Part shown: one piece after another, positions 11,101 through 19,017 of the stretch
Numbering within the stretch: position 1 is the stretch's first letter
How the letters are laid out: every line of letters starts with the position of its first letter
From: Lutibacter citreus
GTDB taxonomy: Bacteria > Bacteroidota > Bacteroidia > Flavobacteriales > Flavobacteriaceae
Assembly: GCF_003260195.1 (NCBI RefSeq)
Contig: NZ_QEIH01000001.1
Span: 372,001 to 436,000 of the forward strand
DNA: 64,000 nucleotides
Direction: 5' to 3'
Made by a program: the position numbers and the translations under genes
The notes under the pieces: model-generated
What the model saw: the letters and a program-made list of their open reading frames with translations, nothing else
Databases searched by the model: none
What the model was told of the DNA's origin: nothing

Positions 11101-11227
11101 TGAAGTTTCTTCAAACGTAAGATCATATACAGGAGAAAGTGCTAATACAGATGCTGGAGCAGGTATTGATGTAGGTGCTTATCCAAATCCTGTATCATTC
11201 ACCATAGGTGTTAAAGTACAGTTTTAA
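8186..11227 (+). CDS. SusC/RagA-family TonB-linked outer membrane transporter
   Basis: This is a complete SusC. I chose ATG 8186 over an upstream in-frame TTG (8138) because it gives a standard signal peptide (basic RILRR, hydrophobic core, cleavage after IYAQ). The next domain is a carboxypeptidase-D-regulatory-like repeat (TVTGKVTDETNQGVPGANI), typical of SusC, followed by the TonB-box region DEVVVIGYGT, the plug with LQGRAAGVTV and IYGSRGSNGVIL, and the barrel ending GVKVQF. Its length, about 1013 residues, is normal. It pairs with susD 44 bases downstream and is a close paralogue of the partial SusC at the left edge. The imported substrate is unknown. Confidence 0.96.
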   Translation: MTKNFMRILRRLSVFGVFLALMSVQQIYAQQTVTGKVTDETNQGVPGANIIKQGTSSGVTSDFDGIYNISANKGDVLVFSFVGYRTKKVTVGSNLTINVNLEPDVASLDEVVVIGYGTAKKSDVTGAVAQVTAKSFEDQPMTRVENALQGRAAGVTVAGSGAPGKGIKVRIRGVNSITGNNDPLVVVDGVFGGDLRTINPNNIQSMEVLKDASALAIYGSRGSNGVILVTTKKGSGKAKVSVDQFVTFSSMNKRIPVIGSAEFARLENEEFIANPVNNPADAPYSAAQIADFEANPLKYQDMMFQQGFTNNTQLSISGGTDDGVKYFLSGNFIDQTGVQITSAYKRYSFRSNLSKKFNDKLTISANVTASREITHNDQDVFSGGDGSPITRAITWDPTSPVRDENGEYVLRSIREVANNNYNPIRRFELSNHDVFADRLNITLNGTYNFTDNFTYTLITSISTLHSDTESFRIEGDFAATGFSNISYRNFNDTSHQVSNILNWKKEFDKHSLDVTGVYEFQGARGLSNGYSVQDLNVGGLYLADDSANESFSNSGNETSIQSYLGRAQYNYDGTLYLTASMRIDESSKFAKGNRTGYFPSGAVALNLGKFEFIENSPLSSLKLRAGWGKVGNQNINASARFSLNNNSGLYTIDGETTNTGSVQSQEGNPDLTWETTAQTNIGLDFGFLNGRIRGSIDYFNKDTEDLLLQTIIPGTSIRTFINAGEVNNKGIDFSLSADIINSDDFSWDASLNVSKIKNEVTKLNGDTEFIVGNAAGIGGGGIRLNVIKVGEPLGTFWGYEAQGTWKSTDNIPVDGDGNALFQPGDEKFKLDENNQIEFNTLGSGMPDVTFGFNNTFTYKNWDLNMFLNGSFGFEVWNQVRGVITGNGGNRSNLSPDRYDRWTPENETDLPKAGTANVLNSSRWIEKGDFIRLSNLKLGYTFNDNLIKGINSLQVYASGQNLFLITDYKGLDPEVSSNVRSYTGESANTDAGAGIDVGAYPNPVSFTIGVKVQF

Positions 11228-11271
11228 TAGGTGTTAGTTAAGTCAAAAATTAAATAAAAATATTAAAATAT

Positions 11272-12801
11272 ATGAAAACAATTAAATTAAATAAAATATT
11301 TAGAATTTTGCCAGTTTTTGGTTTGTTCTTTGTATTTGCTGTAATAGGTGTAACTGTTCAAAGTTGCGCAGAATTAGACCCAGATCCAACTGAGTTCAAC
11401 TTACCACCTGAATCTTTTGGAAGTTTAGAAGAAATGGATAGTGGTATTGGAGGAGTTTATAGTCAGGTGACTTTAGCAGCACGTATGACTACTTTTTACG
11501 CACCAGCTTGGGGTGGAGATGATATGACAACTCATAGAGGGTTGAATAAAGCAGATTTTAGAGAATTTGACCAAAGAGCTGTTTTATCTACAAACAATAG
11601 ATTGTTAAGAAACTGGAATGCAATTTTTGATGCAGTAAATGCTATTAACGGAGTATTAGAGCGTTCTGCTGGTTTGGTAGGTTTAGAAGCTGTAAATCAG
11701 GTTCTTTTAGAACAATATATAGGTGAAGCCTATTTTTTAAGAGGCTTTCTATTTTATCAATTAGCACGTGTACATGGAAGAATTCCATTACCGCTTACAA
11801 AATTTCCAGATCCTAATATCTCAAGATCTTCTATAGAAGAAGTATATATGCAAATTGAATCTGATTTTTTAGCATCAGAAGAAAGACTTCCTAATGTGTA
11901 TCCCGGTGTTCTTCCAGGGGCTCCAAGACCAAATAAAGGTTCTGCTAAAGCACTTTTAGCAAGATTGTATATGGATTGGGCAGGATTTCCAATAAAAGAT
12001 AATTCGAAATATGCATTGGCAGCTTCAACTGCTAAAAATGTTATGGATAATGCAGAAATGCATGGTTTTGGTTTAGTAGATGATTTAGAAGATTTATGGA
12101 CATTGGCTGGGCGTTTTAGTAAAGAATCTATGTATACAATAGCATATTGTGTAGGTTGTCCAAATAATGCCGTAGGTAATAGAAAATTTAGTAGGTTAGG
12201 TTTACCTGCCGATTTAGGTGGATGGAATGAAACTTTTGCAGAAATTAAATTTTTTGAAGATTTCCCAGAAGGGCCAAGAAAAGAGGCTACTTATAGAACT
12301 GAGTTAGATTGGTTAACTTTTAATGCTCAGAAAAGTCCAATATTTAAAAAAATTACAGGGCCTCCTGGTGATTTAAAACCTGGTGATTTTATTACAGAAA
12401 GAAATGACATGATTATGCGTTATGCTGAGATATTGTTAATTTATGCTGAAGCATCTGGTCTTTCAGGTAATGTAACTCCAGACGCGTGGGAAGCATTAAA
12501 TAAAATACGACGTAGAGCAGCTGGTTTGCCATTTGCTACTCCAAACCCTAGTGTAGATTTAACTTCAGGAGATTTAGCTGATTTAGCATTTGAAGAAAGC
12601 AAATGGGAGTTTGCGGGTGAATATAAAAGATGGTATGATTTAATGCGTAGGGAAAAAGTAAAAGAGGTACTTTCTGTAAGAGATGATGTTAGTGGTCCTG
12701 TTCCTGAGCATAGCCCAATTATTGGTAGTTTAGAAACTAGTACTTATTTAGCTCCAGTTCCTGCTGATGCAGTTGCAAGAAATCCAAATTTAGCGAATTA
12801 A
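11272..12801 (+). CDS. SusD/RagB-family nutrient-binding outer membrane lipoprotein
   Basis: This is the partner of the SusC encoded 44 bases upstream. It is 509 residues with a hydrophobic leader and the lipobox-like TVQSC (Cys32). It shares long stretches with the first SusD: EAYFLRGFLFYQLARVHG, APRPNKGSAKALLARLYMDW, RYAEILLIYAEASG, KWEFAGEYKRWYDLMR and the terminal NPNLAN. It also has an extra Cys pair (YCVGCPNN, about residues 298-303) that the first copy lacks. By family it binds ligand at the cell surface. Confidence 0.96.
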   Translation: MKTIKLNKIFRILPVFGLFFVFAVIGVTVQSCAELDPDPTEFNLPPESFGSLEEMDSGIGGVYSQVTLAARMTTFYAPAWGGDDMTTHRGLNKADFREFDQRAVLSTNNRLLRNWNAIFDAVNAINGVLERSAGLVGLEAVNQVLLEQYIGEAYFLRGFLFYQLARVHGRIPLPLTKFPDPNISRSSIEEVYMQIESDFLASEERLPNVYPGVLPGAPRPNKGSAKALLARLYMDWAGFPIKDNSKYALAASTAKNVMDNAEMHGFGLVDDLEDLWTLAGRFSKESMYTIAYCVGCPNNAVGNRKFSRLGLPADLGGWNETFAEIKFFEDFPEGPRKEATYRTELDWLTFNAQKSPIFKKITGPPGDLKPGDFITERNDMIMRYAEILLIYAEASGLSGNVTPDAWEALNKIRRRAAGLPFATPNPSVDLTSGDLADLAFEESKWEFAGEYKRWYDLMRREKVKEVLSVRDDVSGPVPEHSPIIGSLETSTYLAPVPADAVARNPNLAN

Positions 12802-12824
12802 TAGTAAAGAAATAGAGGTTGTAA

Positions 12825-12863
12825 AAGTCGGTAGGGAATTTAATTTTCTTATCGGCTTTTTTA
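12825..12863 (+). terminator. Intrinsic terminator of the second susCD unit
   Basis: An imperfect 14-bp stem with several G-U pairs (left arm from 12825, right arm 12844-12858) is followed by a T-run. Confidence 0.75.
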
Positions 12864-13032
12864 TGTATTCTAAATTGTGAGTAAAAGTATTTTAGTTTAA
12901 TTTAGTAGCTTCATTACTTGTTTATAATTAAAATATTACTTGTTGTTTAATTTAGTTTAAAAGGAAGAAACACAGTGTTTTATTAGTTTTTAAATTTGTA
13001 AAAGAGGTATTGTTTAAAGTCTAAATTTTAGT

Positions 13033-14673
13033 ATGAGGGAATTATTGCAGGTAAAAAGTGATTTTTTATTGTTAAAAATAGTGTTTTTTATAGTTTTTGG
13101 TGCAAATGTAGTTTATTCACAAAGTGATTCATTAAGTCTGTCAATTAAAAATGTAATAAAAGAAGCAACCATAATAAGATATAAGAATATTGAAAATTCA
13201 GTAAACTTTCTTAAAGAAAAATCTGAGAAACATTTAAAAGAAGGTGATACTATTGGAGCAATTAAGATTTTAATGGAAATAGGGGTTAATAATAGCCATG
13301 GAGCAAATTATAATAAGGCTTACGATTTTTATTGGAAAGCACTTTTATTGGCTGATGAAATAAATAATAAAGAATTAAAAGCACTATTGTTTGTGCGAAT
13401 AGGAAGACTTTATTCATTTTATAGAAGAAAAGATATCGCAATTGATTATTTAAATAACTCATTAGAGATTAGAAAAAATCTTATTAAAAAAGGAATTAAA
13501 ACTTCAGAGATTTTAGTTGAGAATTATTATGAAAAACTAAAAATATATAGAGAGTTAAATGAATTTGATAATGCCAAAAAGTGCTTAGATAGCTGTTTAA
13601 TTTTCTATAACGATTCAAGTATAATTAATAGAAAACAAATACAGGTTGAAGAAGCAGTATTATTGTCTGAGGATCATAATTTAGAACAAGCGGAAGATTT
13701 ATTGTTAGATGCAATTCCTTGGTTTAGAGATTGTAAACCTTCTTATGGGGTTTTGGTGAATTCCTGTTTAGGAGATATTTATGCGAAAAAAAATGACCTT
13801 TCTAATAGTAGGTATTTTTACGAAAAAGCTCTAGAGATTTCAAAAAAATATAATGCGCATATTGATTTTACTCCTTTAATTTATGAAAAATTGGCAAAAA
13901 TAAGTTTAAGAAATAATAATTTTTATGAGGCTTATTTAAATACTGAAATGGCAAAGAAATTAGATGCGCAATTTTTTGATAGTAGAAGTGAGAATAATAG
14001 ACCTTTATTGGAGATAAAAGATGCATTTAGGATAGAAAAGAAAAATCAAGCAGAAATATTAAAAGAGCAAGAATTTAAAAAACATAAACATAATGATGAA
14101 ATTTTATTGTTGCACAGAGTTATACTTGTAATAATTGTTATTTCAACTTTAATTATCGGATTTGTTTATTTGTGGTCTGTAAAAGTTCAACATAAAATTG
14201 AAAAACGAATAATTAAAAAGAACAAGAAAAAAGAAATTAATAAAGCAAATGAAACTTTAGAATTACGAAATAAAGAATTAGCAAGTTTTGCGTTACAATT
14301 AGCTGAAAAAGATGAATTTTTACGGCAATTAAAGAGTAAGCTTAAAACAGGGAAAGATGATATTAGTATTAGTGAAATTAAAAAATTAACAAATTCTATT
14401 ACAATTAGTAATGTAAAGAGTTGGCAGGAATTTAAATTGAGGTTTACCTCTGTAAATGATAAGTTTTATAAAAAACTAACAACTAATTATCCCAATTTAA
14501 GTCAAAGAGACCAAAAGATATGTGCTTTAATTAAATTAAATATTTCAAGCAAAAAGATGGCTAGTTTATTGGGTATATCTGTTGAATCTGTGCATACAAT
14601 AAGATATCGATTAAGAAAAAAATTAGGAATTTCAAGCGAAATAAATTTAGAAGATTTTATTTGTTCATTATAA
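13033..14673 (+). CDS. Membrane-anchored TPR protein with C-terminal LuxR-type helix-turn-helix
   Basis: This is a 546-residue regulator. The N-terminus carries a signal or anchor segment (IVFFIVFGANVVYSQ). Helical TPR-like repeats follow at about residues 60-330 (for example AYDFYWKALLLADEIN and SRYFYEKALEISKKY). A single membrane helix lies at about 360-382 (HRVILVIIVISTLIIGFVYLW), then a basic coiled coil (about 385-440), then a LuxR-type DNA-binding domain at about 485-546 (LSQRDQKICALIKLNISSKK, VHTIRYRLRKKLG). This periplasmic-TPR/cytoplasmic-HTH layout is common in Flavobacteriia, where such proteins are thought to pass an outside signal to transcription. It lies 230 bases after the susD terminator, so control of the SusCD locus is possible but unproven. 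Confidence 0.85.
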   Translation: MRELLQVKSDFLLLKIVFFIVFGANVVYSQSDSLSLSIKNVIKEATIIRYKNIENSVNFLKEKSEKHLKEGDTIGAIKILMEIGVNNSHGANYNKAYDFYWKALLLADEINNKELKALLFVRIGRLYSFYRRKDIAIDYLNNSLEIRKNLIKKGIKTSEILVENYYEKLKIYRELNEFDNAKKCLDSCLIFYNDSSIINRKQIQVEEAVLLSEDHNLEQAEDLLLDAIPWFRDCKPSYGVLVNSCLGDIYAKKNDLSNSRYFYEKALEISKKYNAHIDFTPLIYEKLAKISLRNNNFYEAYLNTEMAKKLDAQFFDSRSENNRPLLEIKDAFRIEKKNQAEILKEQEFKKHKHNDEILLLHRVILVIIVISTLIIGFVYLWSVKVQHKIEKRIIKKNKKKEINKANETLELRNKELASFALQLAEKDEFLRQLKSKLKTGKDDISISEIKKLTNSITISNVKSWQEFKLRFTSVNDKFYKKLTTNYPNLSQRDQKICALIKLNISSKKMASLLGISVESVHTIRYRLRKKLGISSEINLEDFICSL

Positions 14674-14752
14674 GAATTTTAAAGGATATAAAATAAATAA
14701 GCATTTTTGTAAAAAGAAATTATAAACTAAGTAATAAAAAAAATAAGAATAG

Positions 14753-15202
14753 ATGTATATTATATCAAGATTTTATGAAGACTACGAGTTAGGTAGTAAA
14801 AGAGAAACATTAGGGAGAACAATTACAGAAACTGATTTTGTTGTTCACGCAGGCCATACAGGAGATTATTTTCCTCACCATATGGATGCAGAGTGGTGCG
14901 CTACCCAACCTTTTAAACAAAGAATAGCACACGGAACTTTAACATTTGCCGTTGGAATTGGAATGACAGCAACTGAGATTAATCCAGAAGCTTTTTCAAA
15001 GGGATATGATAGATTGCGTTTTGTAAAGCCTGTACATATTGGAGATACCATTAGGGTAGTTATTACAATCAGCGAGAAAAAAGAATCAAAACGTCCAGAA
15101 TTGGGTCAAATAAATGAACACGTTGAGATTTTCAATCAAAGAGACGAGTTGGTATTAGTTTGTGACCATATTTTGTTGGCTAAGAAAAAACAGATAGCTT
15201 AG
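14753..15202 (+). CDS. MaoC-like hot-dog dehydratase/hydratase
   Basis: This is a single-domain MaoC-family protein of 149 residues, the usual length. The hydratase signature is seen at about residues 26-48 ([11 protein letters not shown], then HHMDAEWC), with the Asp and His positions that activate water for hydration of enoyl-Co[17 protein letters not shown] and [16 protein letters not shown] are also family-typical. The likely reaction is (R)-specific enoyl-CoA hydration; the real acyl substrate is unknown. It is convergent with the M20 peptidase gene and shares a bidirectional hairpin with it. Confidence 0.88.
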   Translation: MYIISRFYEDYELGSKRETLGRTITETDFVVHAGHTGDYFPHHMDAEWCATQPFKQRIAHGTLTFAVGIGMTATEINPEAFSKGYDRLRFVKPVHIGDTIRVVITISEKKESKRPELGQINEHVEIFNQRDELVLVCDHILLAKKKQIA

Positions 15203-15207
15203 AAATA

Positions 15208-15297
15208 AAAAAGAAGCTTTCTAAAAGATAATAAGATTCGTTTTTCTGAAATAAGTTCAGGTTTACGTAAATTTCACTTTTTAGAAAGCTTCTTTTT
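15208..15297. terminator. Bidirectional long-stem hairpin between convergent genes
   Basis: Two 19-bp arms are perfectly complementary (15208-15226 and 15279-15297, core GAAGCTTTC), with A- and T-runs at the ends and a 52-base loop. It ends both the MaoC gene (plus) and the M20 peptidase gene (minus). The loop carries a REP-like palindrome. Confidence 0.8.
15239..15267. repeat. Degenerate REP-like palindrome inside the terminator loop
   Basis: The palindrome is CTGAA-ATAAG-TTCAG (15246-15260). It resembles the second palindrome at 44900-44920, which has the same five-base ATAAG centre. It fits the family of intergenic hairpins scattered in flavobacterial genomes. Confidence 0.45.
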
Positions 15298-15314
15298 CTG
15301 TTTTTTTAAGTTTC

Positions 15315-16703
15315 TTACTTAAACATTTCAGTAAAATATTTATAGAATAAAGGAATAGTTTCAATTCCTTTTAAATAGTTGAAAATTCCAAAATGTTCGT
15401 TTGGAGAGTGAATTGCATCACTATCTAAACCAAATCCCATTAAAATAGTTTTACTTTTTAATTCTTTTTCAAATAAGGCTACAATTGGGATACTACCTCC
15501 AGAACGTTGTGGAATTGCAGGAATACCAAAAGTTTCAGTATAAGCTTTGTTTGCAGCTTTGTAACCAATATTATCTATAGGTGTAACATAACCTTCACCA
15601 CCATGATGTGGAGTTACTTTAACTTTTACTGATTTAGGAGCAATACTCTCAAAGTGTTTAGTGAATAATTCAGTAATATTTTCTGATTTTTGATTTGGAA
15701 CTAAACGCATGGAAATTTTAGCATAAGCTTTACTAGCAATAACTGTTTTTGCACCTTCACCAGTATATCCTCCCCAAATACCATTTACATCTAATGTAGG
15801 GCGAATAGAATTTCTTTCATTGGTTGTATAGCCTTTTTCTCCATGTACATCATCTATGTCTAAGGCGTTTTTATATGCATCTAATGAAAAAGGTGCTTTC
15901 GCCATTTCAGCTCTTTCTTCTAAAGATAATTCTTCTACATTATCATAAAAACCAGGAATAGTAATATGATTGTTCTCATCTTGTAATGAAGCAATCATTT
16001 TTGATAGAATATTTATTGGGTTTGCTACAGCACCACCATATAAACCTGAATGCAAATCACGATTTGGTCCTGTTACTTCAACTTCAACATAACTTAAACC
16101 ACGTAAACCTGTTGTTATTGAAGGTTGAGAGTTTGAAATCATTCCTGTATCGGAAATTAATATAACATCATTAGATAATTTTTCTTGATTTCTTTTAACA
16201 TACCAAGCCAAACTAGAGGATCCAATTTCTTCTTCACCTTCAATCATAAATTTTACATTACAAGGTAAATTTCCATTTACAGTCATATATTCTAATGCTT
16301 TTACATGCATGTACATTTGACCTTTATCGTCACAAGCTCCACGAGCAAATATTGCTCCATCAGGATGTGTTTCAGTAGTTTTAATAATTGGTTCAAACGG
16401 AGGAGAGGTCCAAAGTTCAATTGGATCTGCAGGTTGAACATCATAATGCCCATAAACTAAAACAGTAGGTAATTCAGGATTAATTAATTTTTCACCATAT
16501 ATAATTGGGTATCCTGGTGTTTCGCATATCTCTACTTTGTCACAGCCAGCTTTAATAAGTGAATCTTTTATTACATCAGCTGTATTTAATACATCTTGGC
16601 TATAAGCACTGTCTGCACTTATAGAAGGTATCTTTAATAATTCAATCAATTCATTAATAAATCTATCTTTATGTTGACTGATATATGATTTTATATTTTC
16701 CAT
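15315..16703 (-). CDS. M20-family dipeptidase (metallopeptidase)
   Basis: This is a cytosolic zinc peptidase of the M20 dipeptidase group that cleaves di- or short peptides. I chose the ATG at 16703 (MENIKSYISQ) instead of an upstream TTG at 16730. Zinc ligands and catalytic residues are visible: VYGHYDVQPAD (His and Asp), FARGACDDKGQ (bridging Asp), MIEGEEEIGSSS (catalytic Glu pair), ISDTGM (Asp), and a C-terminal His in IHSPNEHFGI. The dimerisation domain in between has DLHSGLYGG. Length (462 residues) is normal. It is divergent from tRNA-Leu, with about 125 bases between. It may act with the peptide uptake block at 34-42 kb. Confidence 0.93.
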   Translation of the reverse strand: MENIKSYISQHKDRFINELIELLKIPSISADSAYSQDVLNTADVIKDSLIKAGCDKVEICETPGYPIIYGEKLINPELPTVLVYGHYDVQPADPIELWTSPPFEPIIKTTETHPDGAIFARGACDDKGQMYMHVKALEYMTVNGNLPCNVKFMIEGEEEIGSSSLAWYVKRNQEKLSNDVILISDTGMISNSQPSITTGLRGLSYVEVEVTGPNRDLHSGLYGGAVANPINILSKMIASLQDENNHITIPGFYDNVEELSLEERAEMAKAPFSLDAYKNALDIDDVHGEKGYTTNERNSIRPTLDVNGIWGGYTGEGAKTVIASKAYAKISMRLVPNQKSENITELFTKHFESIAPKSVKVKVTPHHGGEGYVTPIDNIGYKAANKAYTETFGIPAIPQRSGGSIPIVALFEKELKSKTILMGFGLDSDAIHSPNEHFGIFNYLKGIETIPLFYKYFTEMFK

Positions 16704-16785
16704 TAAAATTTTAGGATTAATTATACTCAAAAATACATAAATTAATTTGGTTTTATATTGTTAAAAAAAATATTCAACATGTCCT

Positions 16786-16814
16786 TTGCAATTTTAAACA
16801 ATTGTGTATATTTG
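16786..16814 (+). promoter_or_regulatory. Consensus Bacteroidota promoter of tRNA-Leu
   Basis: A TTG at 16786-16788, an 18-base spacer and TATATTTG at 16807-16814 match the -33/-7 promoter of Bacteroidota. This places transcription start about 10 bases before the tRNA. Confidence 0.8.
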
Positions 16815-16830
16815 CACGCACAATAATAAA

Positions 16831-16915
16831 GCGGGCGTGGTGGAATTGGTAGACACGCTAGACTTAGGATCTAGTGCCGCAAGGTGTGAGAGTTCGAGTC
16901 TCTCCGCCCGCACCA
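16831..16915 (+). tRNA. tRNA-Leu (anticodon TAG)
   Basis: This is an 85-base class II tRNA. The acceptor stem GCGGGCG pairs with CGCCCGC (16905-16911), with discriminator A and encoded CCA. The anticodon loop holds TAG, reading CUA-type leucine codons. The T-arm has GTTCGAGTC and a variable arm typical of leucine tRNAs is present. Confidence 0.97.
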
Positions 16916-16920
16916 AAAAA

Positions 16921-16953
16921 AAGCTTCTCAGAAATGAGAAGCTTTTTACTTTT
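16921..16953 (+). terminator. Intrinsic terminator of tRNA-Leu
   Basis: A 10-bp stem AAGCTTCTCA with a GAAA loop is followed by a T-rich tail, five bases after the CCA end. Confidence 0.9.
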
Positions 16954-17008
16954 ATAAGCTTTTTTTTTCCTCAAAATAAAATTAAAATAATTCCTAAAAT
17001 TGTAGTAA

Positions 17009-17018
17009 GTTAGCTAAC
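17009..17018. promoter_or_regulatory. Perfect 10-bp palindrome upstream of the Nudix regulator gene
   Basis: GTTAGCTAAC lies 62 bases before the ATG of the regulator. It is a possible operator for autoregulation, but there is no second copy near galT, so support is weak. Confidence 0.3.
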
Positions 17019-17080
17019 CAATTTTTAATTGTATAATCAACGGTTATTTTAATGTAATTGTTTTCAAATAAAATAAAATT

Positions 17081-17785
17081 ATGAATTTATTGGATTCGTC
17101 ACTTATTTATAAGGGTCAAGAAAAGATATTAGTGGCAGTTGATTGTATTATTTTTGGATTTGATTCTGAAAAGTTAAAATTACTACTTTTTAGAAGAAAG
17201 GTAGAGCCTCTTAAAGGTGAGTGGTCTCTTGTTGGTGCATTTATAAAAAATAACTTAAGCCTTAATAATGCAGCTAAACAAATTTTATTGGAGTTATCTG
17301 GTCTTGAAAATAATTATCTTCAAGAGTTACAAACTTATAGTAAAGTAGATAGGGATCCTGGTGAAAGGGTTATTTCTGTAGCGTTTTTTAGTTTAATTCG
17401 TATTAGCGATTTTGAATTAAAAAGTGTAGAAAAGTATGATGCTCATTGGTTTGATTTTGATGATATACCAGATTTAATATTAGATCATAGACAAATGGTA
17501 GATGATGCTTTTAAGAGATTAAGAGCTAAAGCATCTCATCAGCCTATAGGATTTGAATTATTACCTGAAAAATTTACAATTCCACAATTACAAACATTGT
17601 ATGAATGTGTTTATCAAAGAAAATTGGACGATAGAAATTTTAGAAAAAAGATACTTTCGTTTGATATTTTAACAAAAACAGGAGAGAAAGATAAGAGTAG
17701 TTCCAAGAAAGGAGCTTTCTTATATATGTTTAATAAGGATAAATTTGATGCTTTTATTGCGAAAGGCTCCAATTTTGAGCTCTAA
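17081..17785 (+). CDS. Nudix-fold transcriptional regulator (NrtR/AraR-like), probable galactose regulator
   Basis: This is a 234-residue protein. The N-terminal Nudix-like domain covers about residues 14-140 (ILVAVDCIIFGFDSEKLKLL, LKGEWSLVGAFI). The C-terminal winged helix covers about 155-234 (FTIPQLQTLYECVYQRKLD, NFRKKILSFDIL), the layout of NrtR-type repressors. The Nudix box is degenerate: where GX5EX7REUXEEXGU is expected, the stretch after GAFIK lacks the REXXEE glutamates (AAKQILLELSG). This fits a ligand sensor rather than a pyrophosphohydrolase. Related Bacteroidota regulators (AraR in Bacteroides) control sugar use. Here galT, galK and a sugar symporter follow, so galactose or a galactose-derived effector is the best inference. 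Confidence 0.85.
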   Translation: MNLLDSSLIYKGQEKILVAVDCIIFGFDSEKLKLLLFRRKVEPLKGEWSLVGAFIKNNLSLNNAAKQILLELSGLENNYLQELQTYSKVDRDPGERVISVAFFSLIRISDFELKSVEKYDAHWFDFDDIPDLILDHRQMVDDAFKRLRAKASHQPIGFELLPEKFTIPQLQTLYECVYQRKLDDRNFRKKILSFDILTKTGEKDKSSSKKGAFLYMFNKDKFDAFIAKGSNFEL

Positions 17786-17833
17786 ATTAAATACTTTTTA
17801 GTCATAAAATTTTTAAAATATAAAAAATAAATG

Positions 17834-17841
17834 TAAATTTG
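17834..17841 (+). promoter_or_regulatory. -7 box (TAAATTTG) of the galactose operon
   Basis: This matches TAnnTTTG and predicts a leader of about 115 bases before galT. Within that leader AGTCTTT (17855-17861) and AAAGACT (17908-17914) form an inverted repeat that could be an operator or a long-range stem. Confidence 0.5.
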
Positions 17842-17966
17842 ACGTTTATTAATAAGTCTTTGAACTTTAAGAGGCTAGAGTAAGGTTGGAAGAGAAGTTT
17901 GAAATTTAAAGACTGTTGAATTTGATATTTACAATAAATTATAAAATAAATTAAACCAAACTTATT

Positions 17967-18983
17967 ATGAATTCGTTTTTAGAAGATCATCCACACAGAA
18001 GATATAATATTCTTACAAAAGAATGGGTACTTGTTTCTCCACATAGAAATAAAAGACCTTGGCAAGGTAAAACAGAAACCAATGCTAAAAAAGAAGAATT
18101 AGCATACGATCCAGAATGTTATTTATGTCCAACTAACTCTAGAATTAGTGGAGAGGTAAATGAAGATTATAAAAGCACTAATGTATTTACAAATGACTTT
18201 GGAGCACTTTTAAAAGAAACTCCAAATTTTCAATACAATGAAGGTTTAATGAAAGCTGAAGGAGAAAATGGAATTTGTAAAGTAATTTGTTTTTCACCAA
18301 ATCATTCATTAACAATTCCAGATATGGAAATACCAGCGTTAATAGATGTTGTTGAAACTTGGCAAAAAGAATATACAGAACTTGGAAGTTTACCTGAAAT
18401 AAATTACATCCAAATATTTGAAAATAAAGGTGCAATTATGGGATGTAGTAACCCACATCCACATGGTCAGATTTGGGCGCAACACTCAATTCCTTCTGAA
18501 ATTCAACATAAAACTGAATCTCAAAAAGAATATTTTGAAAAGAATGGTAAAAGTTTACTACAAGCATATATTGAACAAGAATTAGAAGAAGGAACAAGAA
18601 TAATATCTCAAAATGATAGTTTTGTTACTTTGGTTCCGTTTTGGGCAAAATGGCCTTATGAAGCTATGATTGTACCAAAAGAACAAATGAATAATATTAA
18701 AGGATTATCAGATAAGCAAAAAGAAGATTTTGCTGAGCAGTTAAAAACTTTAACTCAAAAATTTGATAAATTGTTTGATACATCATTCCCATATTCAGCA
18801 GGTATTCACCAAGCACCAACAGATGGTGGTGATTATGAAGAATGGCACTGGCATATGAGTTTTTACCCACCATTATTAAGATCTGCAACAATTAAGAAAT
18901 TTATGGTAGGTTACGAAATGTTTGCAATGCCTCAACGAGATATCACAGCAGAATTTGCGGCTGATAAATTAAGAGCATTATAA
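17967..18983 (+). CDS. galT: Galactose-1-phosphate uridylyltransferase
   Basis: This Leloir-pathway enzyme converts Gal-1-P and UDP-glucose to UDP-galactose and Glc-1-P in the cytosol. It is 338 residues. The N-terminal metal site is seen in CYLCPTN (about residue 51). The active-site motif NPHPHGQIW (about 161-169) carries the nucleophilic His, and the late EWHWHMSFYPP (about 291) is also family-typical. galK follows after 34 bases, so the two are cotranscribed. galE and galM are not in the window and are expected elsewhere. Confidence 0.97.
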   Translation: MNSFLEDHPHRRYNILTKEWVLVSPHRNKRPWQGKTETNAKKEELAYDPECYLCPTNSRISGEVNEDYKSTNVFTNDFGALLKETPNFQYNEGLMKAEGENGICKVICFSPNHSLTIPDMEIPALIDVVETWQKEYTELGSLPEINYIQIFENKGAIMGCSNPHPHGQIWAQHSIPSEIQHKTESQKEYFEKNGKSLLQAYIEQELEEGTRIISQNDSFVTLVPFWAKWPYEAMIVPKEQMNNIKGLSDKQKEDFAEQLKTLTQKFDKLFDTSFPYSAGIHQAPTDGGDYEEWHWHMSFYPPLLRSATIKKFMVGYEMFAMPQRDITAEFAADKLRAL

Positions 18984-19017
18984 AAATTAAACCAAATTAA
19001 TAAAAATATAAAGTATT

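Noticed and set aside
16804-17013. Open reading frame of 69 codons across tRNA-Leu
   Set aside because: It lies over the tRNA, its promoter and its terminator, and its translation has no protein-like composition.
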